Positions 32,999 to 42,100 of a DNA stretch of 64,000 nt are shown piece after piece; within the stretch, counting starts at the first letter, position 1, and every line of letters begins with the position of its first letter. The position numbers and the translations under genes are program-made. The stretch spans positions 363,727-427,726 of the forward strand of contig NZ_ATXT01000016.1 of NCBI RefSeq assembly GCF_000421825.1. The letters run 5' to 3'. The notes beneath the pieces are model-generated. The model was not told where the DNA came from. It worked only from the letters and a program-made list of their open reading frames with translations, and ran no database searches. The DNA is from Humibacter albus DSM 18994. Its GTDB lineage: Bacteria; Actinomycetota; Actinomycetes; Actinomycetales; Microbacteriaceae.

Positions 32999-33832
32999 GT
33001 GACCCCTGACGCCGAGCACCCTCAACCCGTGCCCACCGACCAGGCCGTCAAACCGACGCCCTCCGAACGACTCGCCGCGCCGGCGCGCTCCACCGGTCCC
33101 CTCCGCCCCGAAGTCGCCGCCGACAACGCGGCGCCGACCGCCGAGCGTTCCACCCCCGCCCCCGCCGACCGCCGCGCGCCCGCCGTCGCCCCCGCCGACC
33201 GCCGCGCGCCCGCCGTCGCCCCCGCCCGCGTCGCGATCGCCATCGCCATCACGCTCGCAGTCGCCGCGGCATCCCTGCTCCTCGGCGGCCTCACCTCGTT
33301 CGCGCAGACGTTTCTCCCGCCCGCGCTCGCTCCGTTCGCCAACTCGAACGGCGGCTGGGTCATCCTCGTCGTCATCGTGGTGACGATCGCACATCGCGGC
33401 CCGTGGATGTGCGCCCTCTTCGGCCTCATCGCCTTCCACTGCCTGCTCCAGGGCTATGCGATCGCCTCGACCCTGCGGGGGTTCCCCGACTCGTACGGGC
33501 CCGGCGACATCCTGTTCCTCCTGGCGTTCGTGGTCGGACCCGTCGTGGGCGTCGCCTCCTCATGGCAGTACTCCCCGCGCCACCCGCTGCGCGCGATCGG
33601 GTCCGGAGCGATCGGTGCGCTCCTGATCGGCGACGGCGTCGCATCCCTCGTGCGGGTCGCGGCTACCACTGGCTGGAGCTACTGGGTCATCCAGATCACG
33701 ATCGGGGCGGCATACGTCGCGTACACGATCGCCCGCCGCCTGACCGGGTGGCGAACCCGACTGCTCTGCGGCGCCATCGCGGTAATCGGCGCCGCGTGTT
33801 GCTTCGGAGCGCTCGCCATCGTCATTCGGTGA
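32999..33832 (+). CDS. uncharacterised integral membrane protein with disordered N-tail
   Basis: 277 residues if started at GTG 32999; the 633-codon open frame that reaches back to 31931 is mostly the shadow of the HNH gene. The first 75 residues are Pro/Ala/Thr-rich and disordered and contain two exact 10-residue repeats (A-D-R-R-A-P-A-V-A-P) from a perfect 30-base DNA duplication (33161-33190 and 33191-33220). Six or seven hydrophobic helices follow, the first with G-G-L-T-S-F-A-Q-T and A-L-A-P-F-A-N-S-N-G-G-W, which resembles the DUF6518-type actinobacterial proteins. Function unknown. Confidence 0.7.
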   Translation: MTPDAEHPQPVPTDQAVKPTPSERLAAPARSTGPLRPEVAADNAAPTAERSTPAPADRRAPAVAPADRRAPAVAPARVAIAIAITLAVAAASLLLGGLTSFAQTFLPPALAPFANSNGGWVILVVIVVTIAHRGPWMCALFGLIAFHCLLQGYAIASTLRGFPDSYGPGDILFLLAFVVGPVVGVASSWQYSPRHPLRAIGSGAIGALLIGDGVASLVRVAATTGWSYWVIQITIGAAYVAYTIARRLTGWRTRLLCGAIAVIGAACCFGALAIVIR

Positions 33833-33936
33833 GGATGCTCCTGCTCACCATCTCCACAAGCCACCGGCCGAGCTCAGCTCAGCATCACTCCGACGCCGGC
33901 CACCTCGCGGTCGCAACGGCCCGACCCGCCCCACGC

Positions 33937-34491
33937 TCACGCCAACGCCCGCACCGCACCGCGTGCCGCCTCGACGCGATCGGCGAGCCCGGCCGGGACC
34001 TGCGCCGGAAGCGCGTCGACCGGGAACCACCGCACGTCCTCGCTCTCCTCGCTCACCACGATCCCGACATCGGGGGAGACCACGGCGACGTACCCGACAT
34101 CCCAGTGCGCGGCGCACGCGAATCCGCCGTGCAGTTCGTGCCGATCCAGGTCGGCGATCGGCGCGGTGAGGTCGCGTGCCGTCCCGAGCAGAACCAGCCC
34201 CGGAATGCCCGACTCCTCTCGTGCTTCACGCTGCGCCGTCTGCGCGATGGAGGCATCCGACTCCTCGACATGACCGCCGAACTGCACCCAGAACCCGCCC
34301 TTGCGATGAAAGCAGAGCAGCACGTTCGCGAGATCCGGCGAGACCACGAAGCACGAACCGGTGACATGCTCGAGGCCGCCGTCGCGTCGCAGCGCCGCTT
34401 CGCCCCGCTCGGAGACGAAACGCACGTAGTCGTCGCGCAGCGGTGACGGCGCGAGCGCCTTCAGGTCGTTCAGCAGCTCGTCGTGACGCAC
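33937..34491 (-). CDS. NUDIX hydrolase
   Basis: 184 residues from GTG 34491, with GGAG upstream. The NUDIX box is G-H-V-E-E-S-D-A-S-I-A-Q-T-A-R-E-A-R-E-E-S-G, with Asp in place of the first Glu, as is frequent in this subfamily (Q before R-E-A is a linker residue). These enzymes cleave nucleoside diphosphates linked to another group and use the Glu residues of the box to bind Mg2+. The fold spans about residues 40-175. Substrate not predictable. It stands alone on the minus strand, with a VOC gene 91 bases upstream. Confidence 0.85.
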   Translation of the reverse strand: MRHDELLNDLKALAPSPLRDDYVRFVSERGEAALRRDGGLEHVTGSCFVVSPDLANVLLCFHRKGGFWVQFGGHVEESDASIAQTAQREAREESGIPGLVLLGTARDLTAPIADLDRHELHGGFACAAHWDVGYVAVVSPDVGIVVSEESEDVRWFPVDALPAQVPAGLADRVEAARGAVRALA

Positions 34492-34582
34492 CGCTCCATC
34501 GTCGCAGAGCGTTGAGATCGACCGCCGATCGGCTGGCCGGCATAGCCCCGGGAGCTCGCCCATCCGCCGACGCCGACGGAGT

Positions 34583-34966
34583 TCATTCGTCGTTCAGCAC
34601 CGGCGCCTTCCACGTGCTGAGACAGAACGGATGCCCCGCAGGATCGGCGAAGACGAGGCAGTGGTCGTCGTTGGGCTGGAAGTCGAACCGGGTCGCGCCC
34701 GCCGCGAGCACCCGCTTCTCGGTCGCGACCAGATCATCGACGTAGAAGTCGACGTGCAATTGCATCGGCACCGTGCCTTCCGGCCACGTCGGCGGTACAT
34801 AGTCCGCGATCTGCTGGAAGCCGAGCTCTCCGTTCGGCCCGGTGACCGTCGCCCACCCCGCGTCACCGTGCGCGGCACCGCCTGTGATGTCGGCGTAGAA
34901 GCGTGCGAGTTCGAGGGCGTGCGGGGCGTTGATGGTCACGCCGCTGACAGAGATGCGATCCGACAT
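34583..34966 (-). CDS. VOC family protein (glyoxalase/bleomycin-resistance fold)
   Basis: 127 residues from ATG 34966. Typical VOC features: A-L-E-L-A-R-F-Y-A-D-I-T-G-G at 15-29, Q-L-H-V-D-F-Y-V-D-D-L near 68 with a potential metal-binding His, and F-A-D-P-A-G-H-P-F-C-L at the end, the hallmark of the second beta-alpha-beta-beta-beta half. The protein is a single-domain member of a very broad family, and no substrate can be given. The start has CACAAT six bases upstream instead of a ribosome binding site, so it may be leaderless. Confidence 0.87.
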   Translation of the reverse strand: MSDRISVSGVTINAPHALELARFYADITGGAAHGDAGWATVTGPNGELGFQQIADYVPPTWPEGTVPMQLHVDFYVDDLVATEKRVLAAGATRFDFQPNDDHCLVFADPAGHPFCLSTWKAPVLNDE

Positions 34967-35069
34967 GGAGACATTGTGCGCTCAGCCACCGACTCAGTCA
35001 CGCGCCGCATCGCTGATCGGGGCGACGAACCTCGCAGCCGCCCGGCGTCCTGTGTTGCAGACTGGACGA

Positions 35070-35813
35070 ATGCCGCTCGACGAAGAACTCGATGCAGTCT
35101 CTCCCGTGACGGCCGGCGCAACCGCCGATCGCGACACGACGCCTGCACCTGCCGCACACGAGGCGTCCTCGTTCCGCCGCGGCGACGTGGTCGCGGTGCG
35201 CAGCATCCGCGAGTTCGGCGCACGTGGGCACGCCGTCGGATTCGTTGTCGCCTGTCACGTCCTCGTCGACACCGATGACGTCTCCGTCGTCGCCACGGTG
35301 CCCGGATCCGACATCCGCCGCCGCAACGGCGAGGGCGCCGGCCCGAACGGCCGCCTGGTGCTTCCGGATGCCTGGGACGGCACCCACGGCGAGCACCGGT
35401 GGTCGGGTTCCACGGTCGTGCGTGTGCACCGGCACGGCGATCCATGGTCGGTCTGGCGCTGGCACGACGGCGAGAACTGGGTCGGCACCTGGTACGGAAA
35501 CCTCGAGCAACCCTGGAGACGCACCGACATCGGCTTCGACACCTGCGACTGGACACTCGACGTCGTCTGCTCCGGAACACCCGGCGACCCCGATTGGAAC
35601 GTGTACTACAAGGACGAGGATGAGCTCGCCTGGCTCCTCGACGTCGGCGCCGTCACCGAGGACGAGGCGGGTCAGGCACGTGACGCCGGGGAACGCCTCA
35701 CCCACATCGCCCTCGACGGCGGCTGGCCGTTCGACGCCGACTGGGACGCCTGGACGCCCGACCCAGCCTGGCCTCCCGCCGTGCTGCCCGGCAACTGGCG
35801 CGAGTTGGTGTGA
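35070..35813 (+). CDS. DUF402 domain protein
   Basis: 247 residues from ATG 35070. The first 30 residues are Ala/Thr/Pro-rich. The DUF402 core lies in residues 100-220, with W-Y-G-N-L-E-Q-P-W-R-R-T-D-I-G-F-D-T-C-D-W-T-L-D-V-V (about 145-170; listed singly), where acidic residues bind metal in the related FomD and nucleoside-diphosphate hydrolases. A metal-dependent phosphoester role is therefore possible. No ribosome binding site; CAGACT six bases before the start may be a -10 box. A short truncated kinase gene follows three bases after its stop. Confidence 0.82.
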   Translation: MPLDEELDAVSPVTAGATADRDTTPAPAAHEASSFRRGDVVAVRSIREFGARGHAVGFVVACHVLVDTDDVSVVATVPGSDIRRRNGEGAGPNGRLVLPDAWDGTHGEHRWSGSTVVRVHRHGDPWSVWRWHDGENWVGTWYGNLEQPWRRTDIGFDTCDWTLDVVCSGTPGDPDWNVYYKDEDELAWLLDVGAVTEDEAGQARDAGERLTHIALDGGWPFDADWDAWTPDPAWPPAVLPGNWRELV

Positions 35814-35815
35814 GG

Positions 35816-35938
35816 ATGCCGGTAGCAGAGTTGCCCTCGCGATCCCTCGTTCTGGTCAATGGACTTCCCGGAGCAGGCAAGTCGACGCTGGCGGGGGCGC
35901 GCAAGACCAGCCGCCGCTGCTGGCTCGGCCTAGAGTGA
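35816..35938 (+). pseudogene. truncated P-loop kinase gene (5' remnant)
   Basis: A 40-codon frame from ATG 35816, directly after the DUF402 stop and after a GTGAGG, encodes M-P-V-A-E-L then L-V-L-V-N-G-L-P-G-A-G-K-S-T-L-A, a full Walker A motif at the N-terminus as in AAA_33 zeta-toxin-like or gluconate-kinase-like nucleotide kinases. It ends at TGA 35936-35938 after only 12 more residues, with the rest of the kinase missing. The next gene's -10 box (TAGAGT) overlaps its end. It reads as a deletion remnant. Confidence 0.7.
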
Positions 35939-35942
35939 GCAC
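35931..35942 (+). promoter_or_regulatory. -10 box of a leaderless promoter for the methyltransferase gene
   Basis: TAGAGT (35931-35936), six bases, ATG 35943. No ribosome binding site. The box overlaps the stop codon of the kinase remnant. Confidence 0.5.
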
Positions 35943-36755
35943 ATGGTCGCGCTTCCTTCGCCCGCTGCCGATCCTGTGCCGCACCACCACCGCGAGATCG
36001 CGGAGTCGTTCGGGTCGGATGCCGCCCGCTACGATCGCGCTCGGCCGCACTATCCGCGGGCGCTCGCTCACGCCGTGCTCGACGGCCTGCCCGAGAAGCG
36101 GGTGTTGGACGTCGGAATCGGCACCGGGCTCTCCGCTCTCCCGTTCCGCGCCGAGGGCGCCGACGTGGTCGGCGTCGAGGTCGACGAACGCATGGCGGAG
36201 CTCGCCCGCGCCCGCGGTTTCGCCGTTGGCCTGGGTCGCTTCGAGGAGTGGGATGCCCGCGGTGCCGCCTTCGATGCTGTGATCGCCGGCCAGACGTGGC
36301 ACTGGATCGCCCCGGACGCGGGCGCCAGCAAAGCCGCCGCCCTCCTGCACCCGGGCGGCCGCCTCGCCATCTTCTGGAACGCGGGCGACCCGGATCCAGA
36401 CATCGCTGCAGCCTTCGGCGAGGTCTACCGGTCGGTCGACACCGGCCTGCCCTTCACGCCTTGGGCCGCCGGCGTATCCGCCGTCGATGGTTACCGGCAC
36501 TTCCTCGACAAGGCGACCGATGGCATCCGCACGACGGGCGCGTTCGATGAGCCGGAGGCCCTGCGCTTCGACTGGCAGGCGACGATCACCCGGGATGCCT
36601 GGCTCGACTCGGTGCCGACGATGGGCGGGCACAACCGCATTCCCGCCGACGCGATGGATGCCCTTCTCGCCGGCCTCGGAAAGGCCGTCGACGAGCATGG
36701 CGGCAGTTTCACCATGCAGTACGCCACGGTGGGCTTGGCCGTCGCGCGTCGGTGA
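35943..36755 (+). CDS. class I SAM-dependent methyltransferase
   Basis: 270 residues from ATG 35943. SAM-binding motif I is V-L-D-V-G-I-G-T-G-L near residue 56, followed by the acidic V-V-G-V-E-V-D near 77 and F-D-A-V-I-A-G-Q-T-W-H-W-I near 112. The opening A-E-S-F-G-S-D-A-A-R-Y-D-R-A-R-P-H-Y-P matches the Methyltransf_11-type family common in actinobacteria. The substrate is unknown. It lies after a DUF402 gene and a kinase remnant, so the grouping looks accidental rather than functional. Confidence 0.88.
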   Translation: MVALPSPAADPVPHHHREIAESFGSDAARYDRARPHYPRALAHAVLDGLPEKRVLDVGIGTGLSALPFRAEGADVVGVEVDERMAELARARGFAVGLGRFEEWDARGAAFDAVIAGQTWHWIAPDAGASKAAALLHPGGRLAIFWNAGDPDPDIAAAFGEVYRSVDTGLPFTPWAAGVSAVDGYRHFLDKATDGIRTTGAFDEPEALRFDWQATITRDAWLDSVPTMGGHNRIPADAMDALLAGLGKAVDEHGGSFTMQYATVGLAVARR

Positions 36756-36811
36756 CGGATGCCGGCGGCAAGCGAATCAGCTGAGGTTCGCCCGGCAGCG
36801 GCGGTTCGTAC

Positions 36812-37186
36812 CTAGCTCGCCGGCCGCGCGAACAGGTTCACGAGGTTCCCGTCCGGGTCGCGGAACAGCGCCGAACGGTTGCCCCACGGCATCGTCGTCG
36901 GCTCGAGCACGACGTCGTCCAGGTCGTCGCGAAGCCGGGCGAACTCGCGGTCCACGTCGTCGACGAGAAACTCGATGATGACGGAGTCGTTCGCTCCGGC
37001 CTTCGGTGCGCGATCGCCCAGCATGGCGACGGTGGCCGTGCTGCCGATTGCGAGCGCACCGACCGCGGTGCGGAACTCGGCGAACACCGGCGCCGGGCGC
37101 ACGGGCTCGATGCCGGTGACGAGTTCGTAGAACCGCGCGAGGCGGTCGACGTCGTCGGTGATGATGCGGATCGAAGCGAAGTCCAT
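36812..37186 (-). CDS. VOC family protein
   Basis: 124 residues from ATG 37186, preceded by AAAGGGA. The N-terminus M-D-F-A-S-I-R-I-I-T-D-D-V-D-R-L-A-R-F-Y-E and the C-terminal R-S-A-L-F-R-D-P-D-G-N-L-V-N-L-F are classical for the glyoxalase/fosfomycin-resistance-like fold. A single-domain member with no assignable substrate. Its upstream region faces the GH42 remnant, and no regulator adjoins it. Confidence 0.87.
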   Translation of the reverse strand: MDFASIRIITDDVDRLARFYELVTGIEPVRPAPVFAEFRTAVGALAIGSTATVAMLGDRAPKAGANDSVIIEFLVDDVDREFARLRDDLDDVVLEPTTMPWGNRSALFRDPDGNLVNLFARPAS

Positions 37187-37331
37187 GGAGTCCCTTTCCG
37201 TGCGCCGCTGGGTCTGTCGACGCGACGGACCCAGCTTGCCCGCAGCCACCGACATCCCTCAGCTGCTGACGCCTGCCCGATGCGGGGCGACGGCTACGGC
37301 GGCTGCTCTCGGCGTCGTCCGCTGGTTCCCG

Positions 37332-37770
37332 TCAGACCTCCGCTGCTCGCACGACCGCCACCCCGAGCGGCGCAAGCTCGATCGAGTGCGCCACGTCGGT
37401 TCCGCCCAGCAGCTCCCGCCCGGCGAACGGCAGCGCGACACGGGCGACCTCGGTCTCCGAGTGGTTCATCACGAACAGGAACCGCGACTCCGCACTCTCG
37501 CGCAGCGCCACCTCGACGTCGGCGGGAGCGTCCGCGACCAGAGGACTCACGCCTGCCCGCGCCGCCTCGCCGTTCAGCACGCGGGACAGGGCGGATGCCT
37601 CCAGCCGCGTCCCGAGATAGACCACGTGTCCGTCGCCCACCGCGTTCTCGATCACCGCGGGGTGCCCCACGAGCAGGCCGTTCTCGTACACGGCTCGCAC
37701 CGACGCGGACTCGGCGTGCAGGCTGTCCTGCCACCAGTCCGCCGTGGCGGTGAAGCCCTCGGCCACGTGT
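37332..37770 (-). pseudogene. GH42 beta-galactosidase, C-terminal remnant
   Basis: The frame from about 37770 to 37332 encodes roughly 145 residues matching the end of family 42 beta-galactosidases: W-W-Q-D-S-L-H-A-E, V-Y-E-N-G-L-L-V-G-H-P-A-V, Y-L-G-T-R-L-E and a final L-F-V-M-N-H-S with E-L-A-P-L-G-V-A-V-V. The trimerisation and C-terminal domains are there but the catalytic barrel (about 500 residues) is absent. Upstream of 37770 the frame reads as non-coding. The remnant cannot be an active enzyme. Confidence 0.72.
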
Positions 37771-37794
37771 CCGCGACCGTCGCCCTCTCCGGTG

Positions 37795-38022
37795 GCGGCG
37801 GCATCCGCTGCGCTGGTGAGCGACCGCGTGGGCGAGTGGGAACGTCTCGTCACCGAGGGTCCCGGTGCGCAGCTGGATGCCACGGCCGGCCAGCTGGCAT
37901 CGCTTGCCGCGGGAGACCCCGGGGTGATGGCGACGAGCGGGATTGCCGTCAGCCATCCGGATGCCGCCACTCGCTGGGGCATGTGCGGTCGCCTGACCAC
38001 GTGGTCGCCCGGCGAGCACTGA
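37795..38022 (+). pseudogene. possible 3' remnant of an unidentified gene
   Basis: The plus frame ending TGA 38020-38022 has codon use like real genes here (GC-rich third positions, GGATGCC for Asp-Ala) and a protein-like sequence with V-G-E-W-E-R-L-V-T-E-G and A-A-T-R-W-G-M-C-G-R-L. It has no plausible start and faces the GH42 remnant head-on. I do not recognise the family. Confidence 0.3.
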
Positions 38023-38066
38023 GAGTCACCGCGAGAGCCGCAGGCGGGGCTGCGAGTGACGAGGGG

Positions 38067-38735
38067 TCAACGCGGGGTGAGCATTTCGTCCGCACGAGAA
38101 CGGGCATTTGGCGCGGCGGTTCCTGACGAGAGACGATCGATCACTTCGTCCATCACCATCGCGACTGTTCCCGGCATGTCGACCGCGTCGGGATCGAGCA
38201 GCCACTGCACCTGTAAGCCGTCCATGACGGCGATGAGGGCATTGGCAGCACGGACCAACTCATCGCCGCCGACTCCGTCATGCGCGAACTCGCGCAGCAC
38301 GCCCACGAGCTTTTCGCGCAGGGCGGCGGTGCGCCCCCGGAAGTACTCCTGCGCAGGATGCCCGTCCGTCACCGACTCGGCGGACAGCACGGCGTAGGTC
38401 TGCACGACGCCGCGCCGCTCGGTGTTGGCCTGGATCGTGTCGAGGATGTGGCCGACGAACGCCGGCCCGTCGACCTGCTCGCGCGCGGCGATGCCGTCGA
38501 CTTCGTCACCGTCGCGGTACTGCAGCACGGCGATGAGCAGCCGTTCCTTGCTTCCGAAGTGATGCAGCACGCCGGCGTGCGTCATTCCCGCTCGCTCAGC
38601 GACCTCGGTGAGCGCCGCCTTGTTGTAGCCGCGAGCACCGAAGACGCTCATCGCGGCCTCGAGCACCGCCTCGCGCCGAGCGGCGGTGCCGGCACGAGCC
38701 TTCGGTGTGTGCACTGGCCGGCCGTCGGCTGCCAT
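38067..38735 (-). CDS. TetR family repressor
   Basis: 222 residues from ATG 38735. Helix-turn-helix near residues 38-60 (A-A-L-T-E-V-A-E-R-A-G-M-T-H-A-G-V-L-H-H-F-G-S-K). The C-terminal half resembles TetR_C proteins of actinobacterial glycoside or sugar-related clusters. The perfect palindrome at 38783-38804 is 48 bases upstream of its start, so it is likely self-regulated. The gene it serves could be the divergent small gene at 38891 or the GH42 gene once intact next to it; the second fits the many actinobacterial TetR/GH42 pairs. Confidence 0.87.
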   Translation of the reverse strand: MAADGRPVHTPKARAGTAARREAVLEAAMSVFGARGYNKAALTEVAERAGMTHAGVLHHFGSKERLLIAVLQYRDGDEVDGIAAREQVDGPAFVGHILDTIQANTERRGVVQTYAVLSAESVTDGHPAQEYFRGRTAALREKLVGVLREFAHDGVGGDELVRAANALIAVMDGLQVQWLLDPDAVDMPGTVAMVMDEVIDRLSSGTAAPNARSRADEMLTPR

Positions 38736-38782
38736 CAATGGGGGACTCCTCAGAGAACGGAACGGGTATTACTCTGAGCTTA

Positions 38783-38804
38783 TTACTTACTGACATGTAA
38801 GTAA
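38783..38804. promoter_or_regulatory. TetR operator
   Basis: TTACTTAC, TGACAT, GTAAGTAA: perfect eight-base arms around six bases. It lies between the TetR start (38735) and the small divergent gene (38891), in an unusually AT-rich stretch. Confidence 0.75.
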
Positions 38805-38890
38805 GTCTTTGACAGGATGAAGGTTCGGGCCGTGGTTCGGCGCAGACATCCCGCGTGCCGACCGACGAGATGAGACCGAAAGGGCGACCC

Positions 38891-39175
38891 ATGGATTTGA
38901 CGTCAGTCGTTGCCGTCGAGGCGACCTATGAGACCAGCAACACGCAGTGGAATCTGGCTTTCCTCACCCGCGAGCGCACGCCGGTTCTGTTCTTCGTCGA
39001 CTTCGACCACGCGCACGCGCACACTCCCGAGGAGCTCGGCTGGGGATCGGCCGTGCTCGAGCCCTTCCAGCTCGCGTTCGCACCCGGAAGCGAGTGGAAA
39101 TCCGACCACGCCGGCCGATGGAGCGCCGACGTGCGACCGAGACGCGAGTCGGACGGGCTTGTTCCGCTCGGGTGA
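38891..39175 (+). CDS. small hypothetical protein divergent from tetR
   Basis: 94 residues from ATG 38891, seven bases after AAAGGG; the frame also allows ATG 38867 and 38855. The peptide has a globular composition with V-L-F-F-V-D-F-D and F-A-P-G-S-E-W-K-S-D, but I recognise no family. It shares the promoter region and the palindrome with the TetR gene, which supports it being real. Its stop is immediately adjacent to the GH84 stop on the other strand. Confidence 0.45.
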   Translation: MDLTSVVAVEATYETSNTQWNLAFLTRERTPVLFFVDFDHAHAHTPEELGWGSAVLEPFQLAFAPGSEWKSDHAGRWSADVRPRRESDGLVPLG

Positions 39176-42100
39176 TCACCGGCGTCGTAGGCGACGCACG
39201 CTGACGAGTCCTCCACCGAGCCCGAGAATCAGCAGGGCGAGCACCGTCCAGGGCAGCGTGTCCGATCCGGTCGATGCCAGATCCTGCTCCGACGACGTCG
39301 AGGTTGCGCTTCCGGCGTCCTGTCCGGTGTGGGGACCGGTACCGGTCTCCGAGCCGTCGCCAGGCGTGCCGGTGCCCGTACCCGAACCATCGCCGGGATC
39401 CTGCCCGATCAGCGGATCGTCCGCAATCGGATCACCCTCGCGCGCCACGAGTTCGTAAACGCTGGGCACGACCCCGCCGGAACCGGAGAAGAGGATGCGC
39501 ACGGCCGACACACCGTCGGCGTCGATCTTCGCCTCCTGGAAGACCTTGCCCGCATCCAGGACTCCGAGATCGTGCCAGCCCTCGGCATCCTGGTACTGGA
39601 GGCTTCCTGCCGCGGTCCCCACCACCGTCACGGACCCCAGGTGAGTCGGTTTGTCGAACACCCTCCCGAATCGCGCGCCCGTTTCGGGAACGGCCGCCGC
39701 GGTGAAGGCGGTGGCGACCGACGCATCGAACGCGTTCGTCGCGCTTGAACCCGCCGTCGGCGCCACATCCGTCTCCACCGGCATTGAGACGGGGGAGACC
39801 TGGAACTCGCGGATCTTCACCCACTTGGAACCCGGGTTCGGGTCCGTAGCGACCAGCCGCACGTACCGTGCCTTGACCGGGGACGCGAACGAGTAGGACA
39901 CCAACGGCGCGTCGTCGAAGTGCGCAACCGTCGTCCAGTCCGTCCCGTCCGTCGAGTACTGCAGATCGGCGTGATACAGCATGTCGCCCGCCGTAGAGTC
40001 GGAATCCGCCTGGTGGATCGCCACGGCACCCACGGTCCCCACGGCGCCGAGATCCAGTTGTACGTAGTCGCCGACGGCCGGAGCGCTGTTCGACCAGTAG
40101 TACGAGGAGAGGTCGCCGTCGGTCATGTTCGATTTCGCGTACGCCTGATACTGACCGAGGTCAGCGCTGGCGGAGGGGGTTCCGGAATATGCCGGGGAGA
40201 CCTGGAACTCGCGGATCTTCACCCACTTGGAACCCGGGTTCGGGTCCGTGGCGACCAGCCGCACGTACCGTGCCTTGACCGGGGACGCGAACGAGTACGA
40301 GACCAACGGCGCGTCGTCGAAGTGCGCAACCGTCGTCCAGTCCGTCCCGTCCGTCGAGTACTGCAGATCGGCGTGATACAGCATGTCGCCCGCCGCAGAG
40401 TCGGAATCCGCCTGATGGATCGCCACCGACCCGACGGTCGTCACGGATCCGAGGTCGACCTGCACCGCATCCCCCACCGCGGGGGCACTGCTCGACCAAT
40501 AGAACGACGAGAGCTTCCCGTCCGTCATGTTCGATTTCGCGTAGCTGGAGTATTGCCCGAGGTTCGCCGTCGCACTCGCTGTCGCGGCATAGGGCGAGAA
40601 CGAGTTGACGGGCGTGGCGCCCAGCCAGTCGTTGTAGAGGGAATGCGCCTTGTCGTTGAACGCCTGGAACACGCCGTCGCCCACGGCGGGCACGATCGAA
40701 TCCGGCACGACCTGGTCGTTGCCCCCGAGGTCGGGTACGGTCTTCTGCTTCGCTCCGCTCACTTCGTCGAACGACGCGAGTATCGCCCTCGTGGCCTTCT
40801 CCCCATCGCCGGCCTTCATGGCCACGAGCGACGTGATCTCGTCCCGCATCGCGGATGCCCAGTGCGCGGCCGCGGCGATCCATGGCGCGGCGTCGGCGTA
40901 GAAGCCCGACTGCGCCATCTTCTTCAGGGTGTCCGGCGCGGCGATGATGGTCGCCAGCCGATCCTCGAGCGGCTTCATGCCCGCCGCGTCGCCGACCTGA
41001 TACGCCTTCCAGAAGGCGTCGATGTCGGCCGACAACGCGGGCGCGAACTGTGAGGTCGACCGGTAGGGAGTCCAACTCTGGTTCAGATCCACGAACGCTG
41101 TGAGCGCATCCTGCACCGCCGCATCAGGGCCCGCGAGCTCCTGGATGATCGCGGTCTGCGTCGTCGCGGCGTCGTACTCGGGCGAGTTCCAGGTGTAGTC
41201 GCCGTAACCGGCGAGCGCGATCATCGACGCGTACGACTCGATCATCGGGTTCGAGGTGATGCCGTCGATCTTGGTGTACAGCTGAGCATCCCGACCGGTG
41301 AGCGGATTGAGGAACAGCCGGTCGCGCTGTCCGTCATTCACGGGGAGGTTGTCCCAGATGTACAGGTGGTCGGTGTGGTAGTTCGTGACGGCGGCGGTCA
41401 CCGAGGACAGCGTGATCCGATCGCTGAAGACGCCCTCGCCTGTCCACTGCACTCGCACCGAGGGGTCCAGAGACGTGCCGAACGTCGTCTTGTACGCGCT
41501 TGCTCCTGACCCGCTGTACTGCGTCGGCACCGTCTGCAGGGGCTGCAGGTGATGCGGCGTGATGTAGTCGGACACCAGCTCGTTCAGGTAGTGCGTCTGT
41601 GCCTTCGCGACATCGTAGGAACCACCGGTCGTGAACTGAGCCGAATCGGCCGCACAGTGCGCCGACGTGTCGATGTCATCGAGCGCGACGTAGAACGAGC
41701 TCACCCCGATCTCACGTAGCTGGTCGAACTTCGCCTCCGTCGCCTTCAGGTCGTCGGCCGACGAGTAGCAGATGGTGTTGCCCGGCGAGAGTGCGTACGT
41801 GAAGTTCACGTGGTTCTCGTTCGCGGCCGACACCAGCTCGTTCAATTGGCCCAGCTGCCCCGCGGGGTACAGCTCACGCCACTGACTGCGCAGGTACGGG
41901 TCGTCCTTCGGCGTGTACACGTAGGTGTTCATCTTGTGCTTGCCGTCGAACGTCATCATGTCGAGGCGCGCCTGATGCGACCACGGAATGCCGTAGAAGC
42001 CCTCGATCTCCCCGCGGATGCTCATGAGCGGCCAGTCACGCACGGTCACGGCGGGGACGACTCCCTCGGTGACGATCTGGGAGAGCGTCTGAACCGCGTA

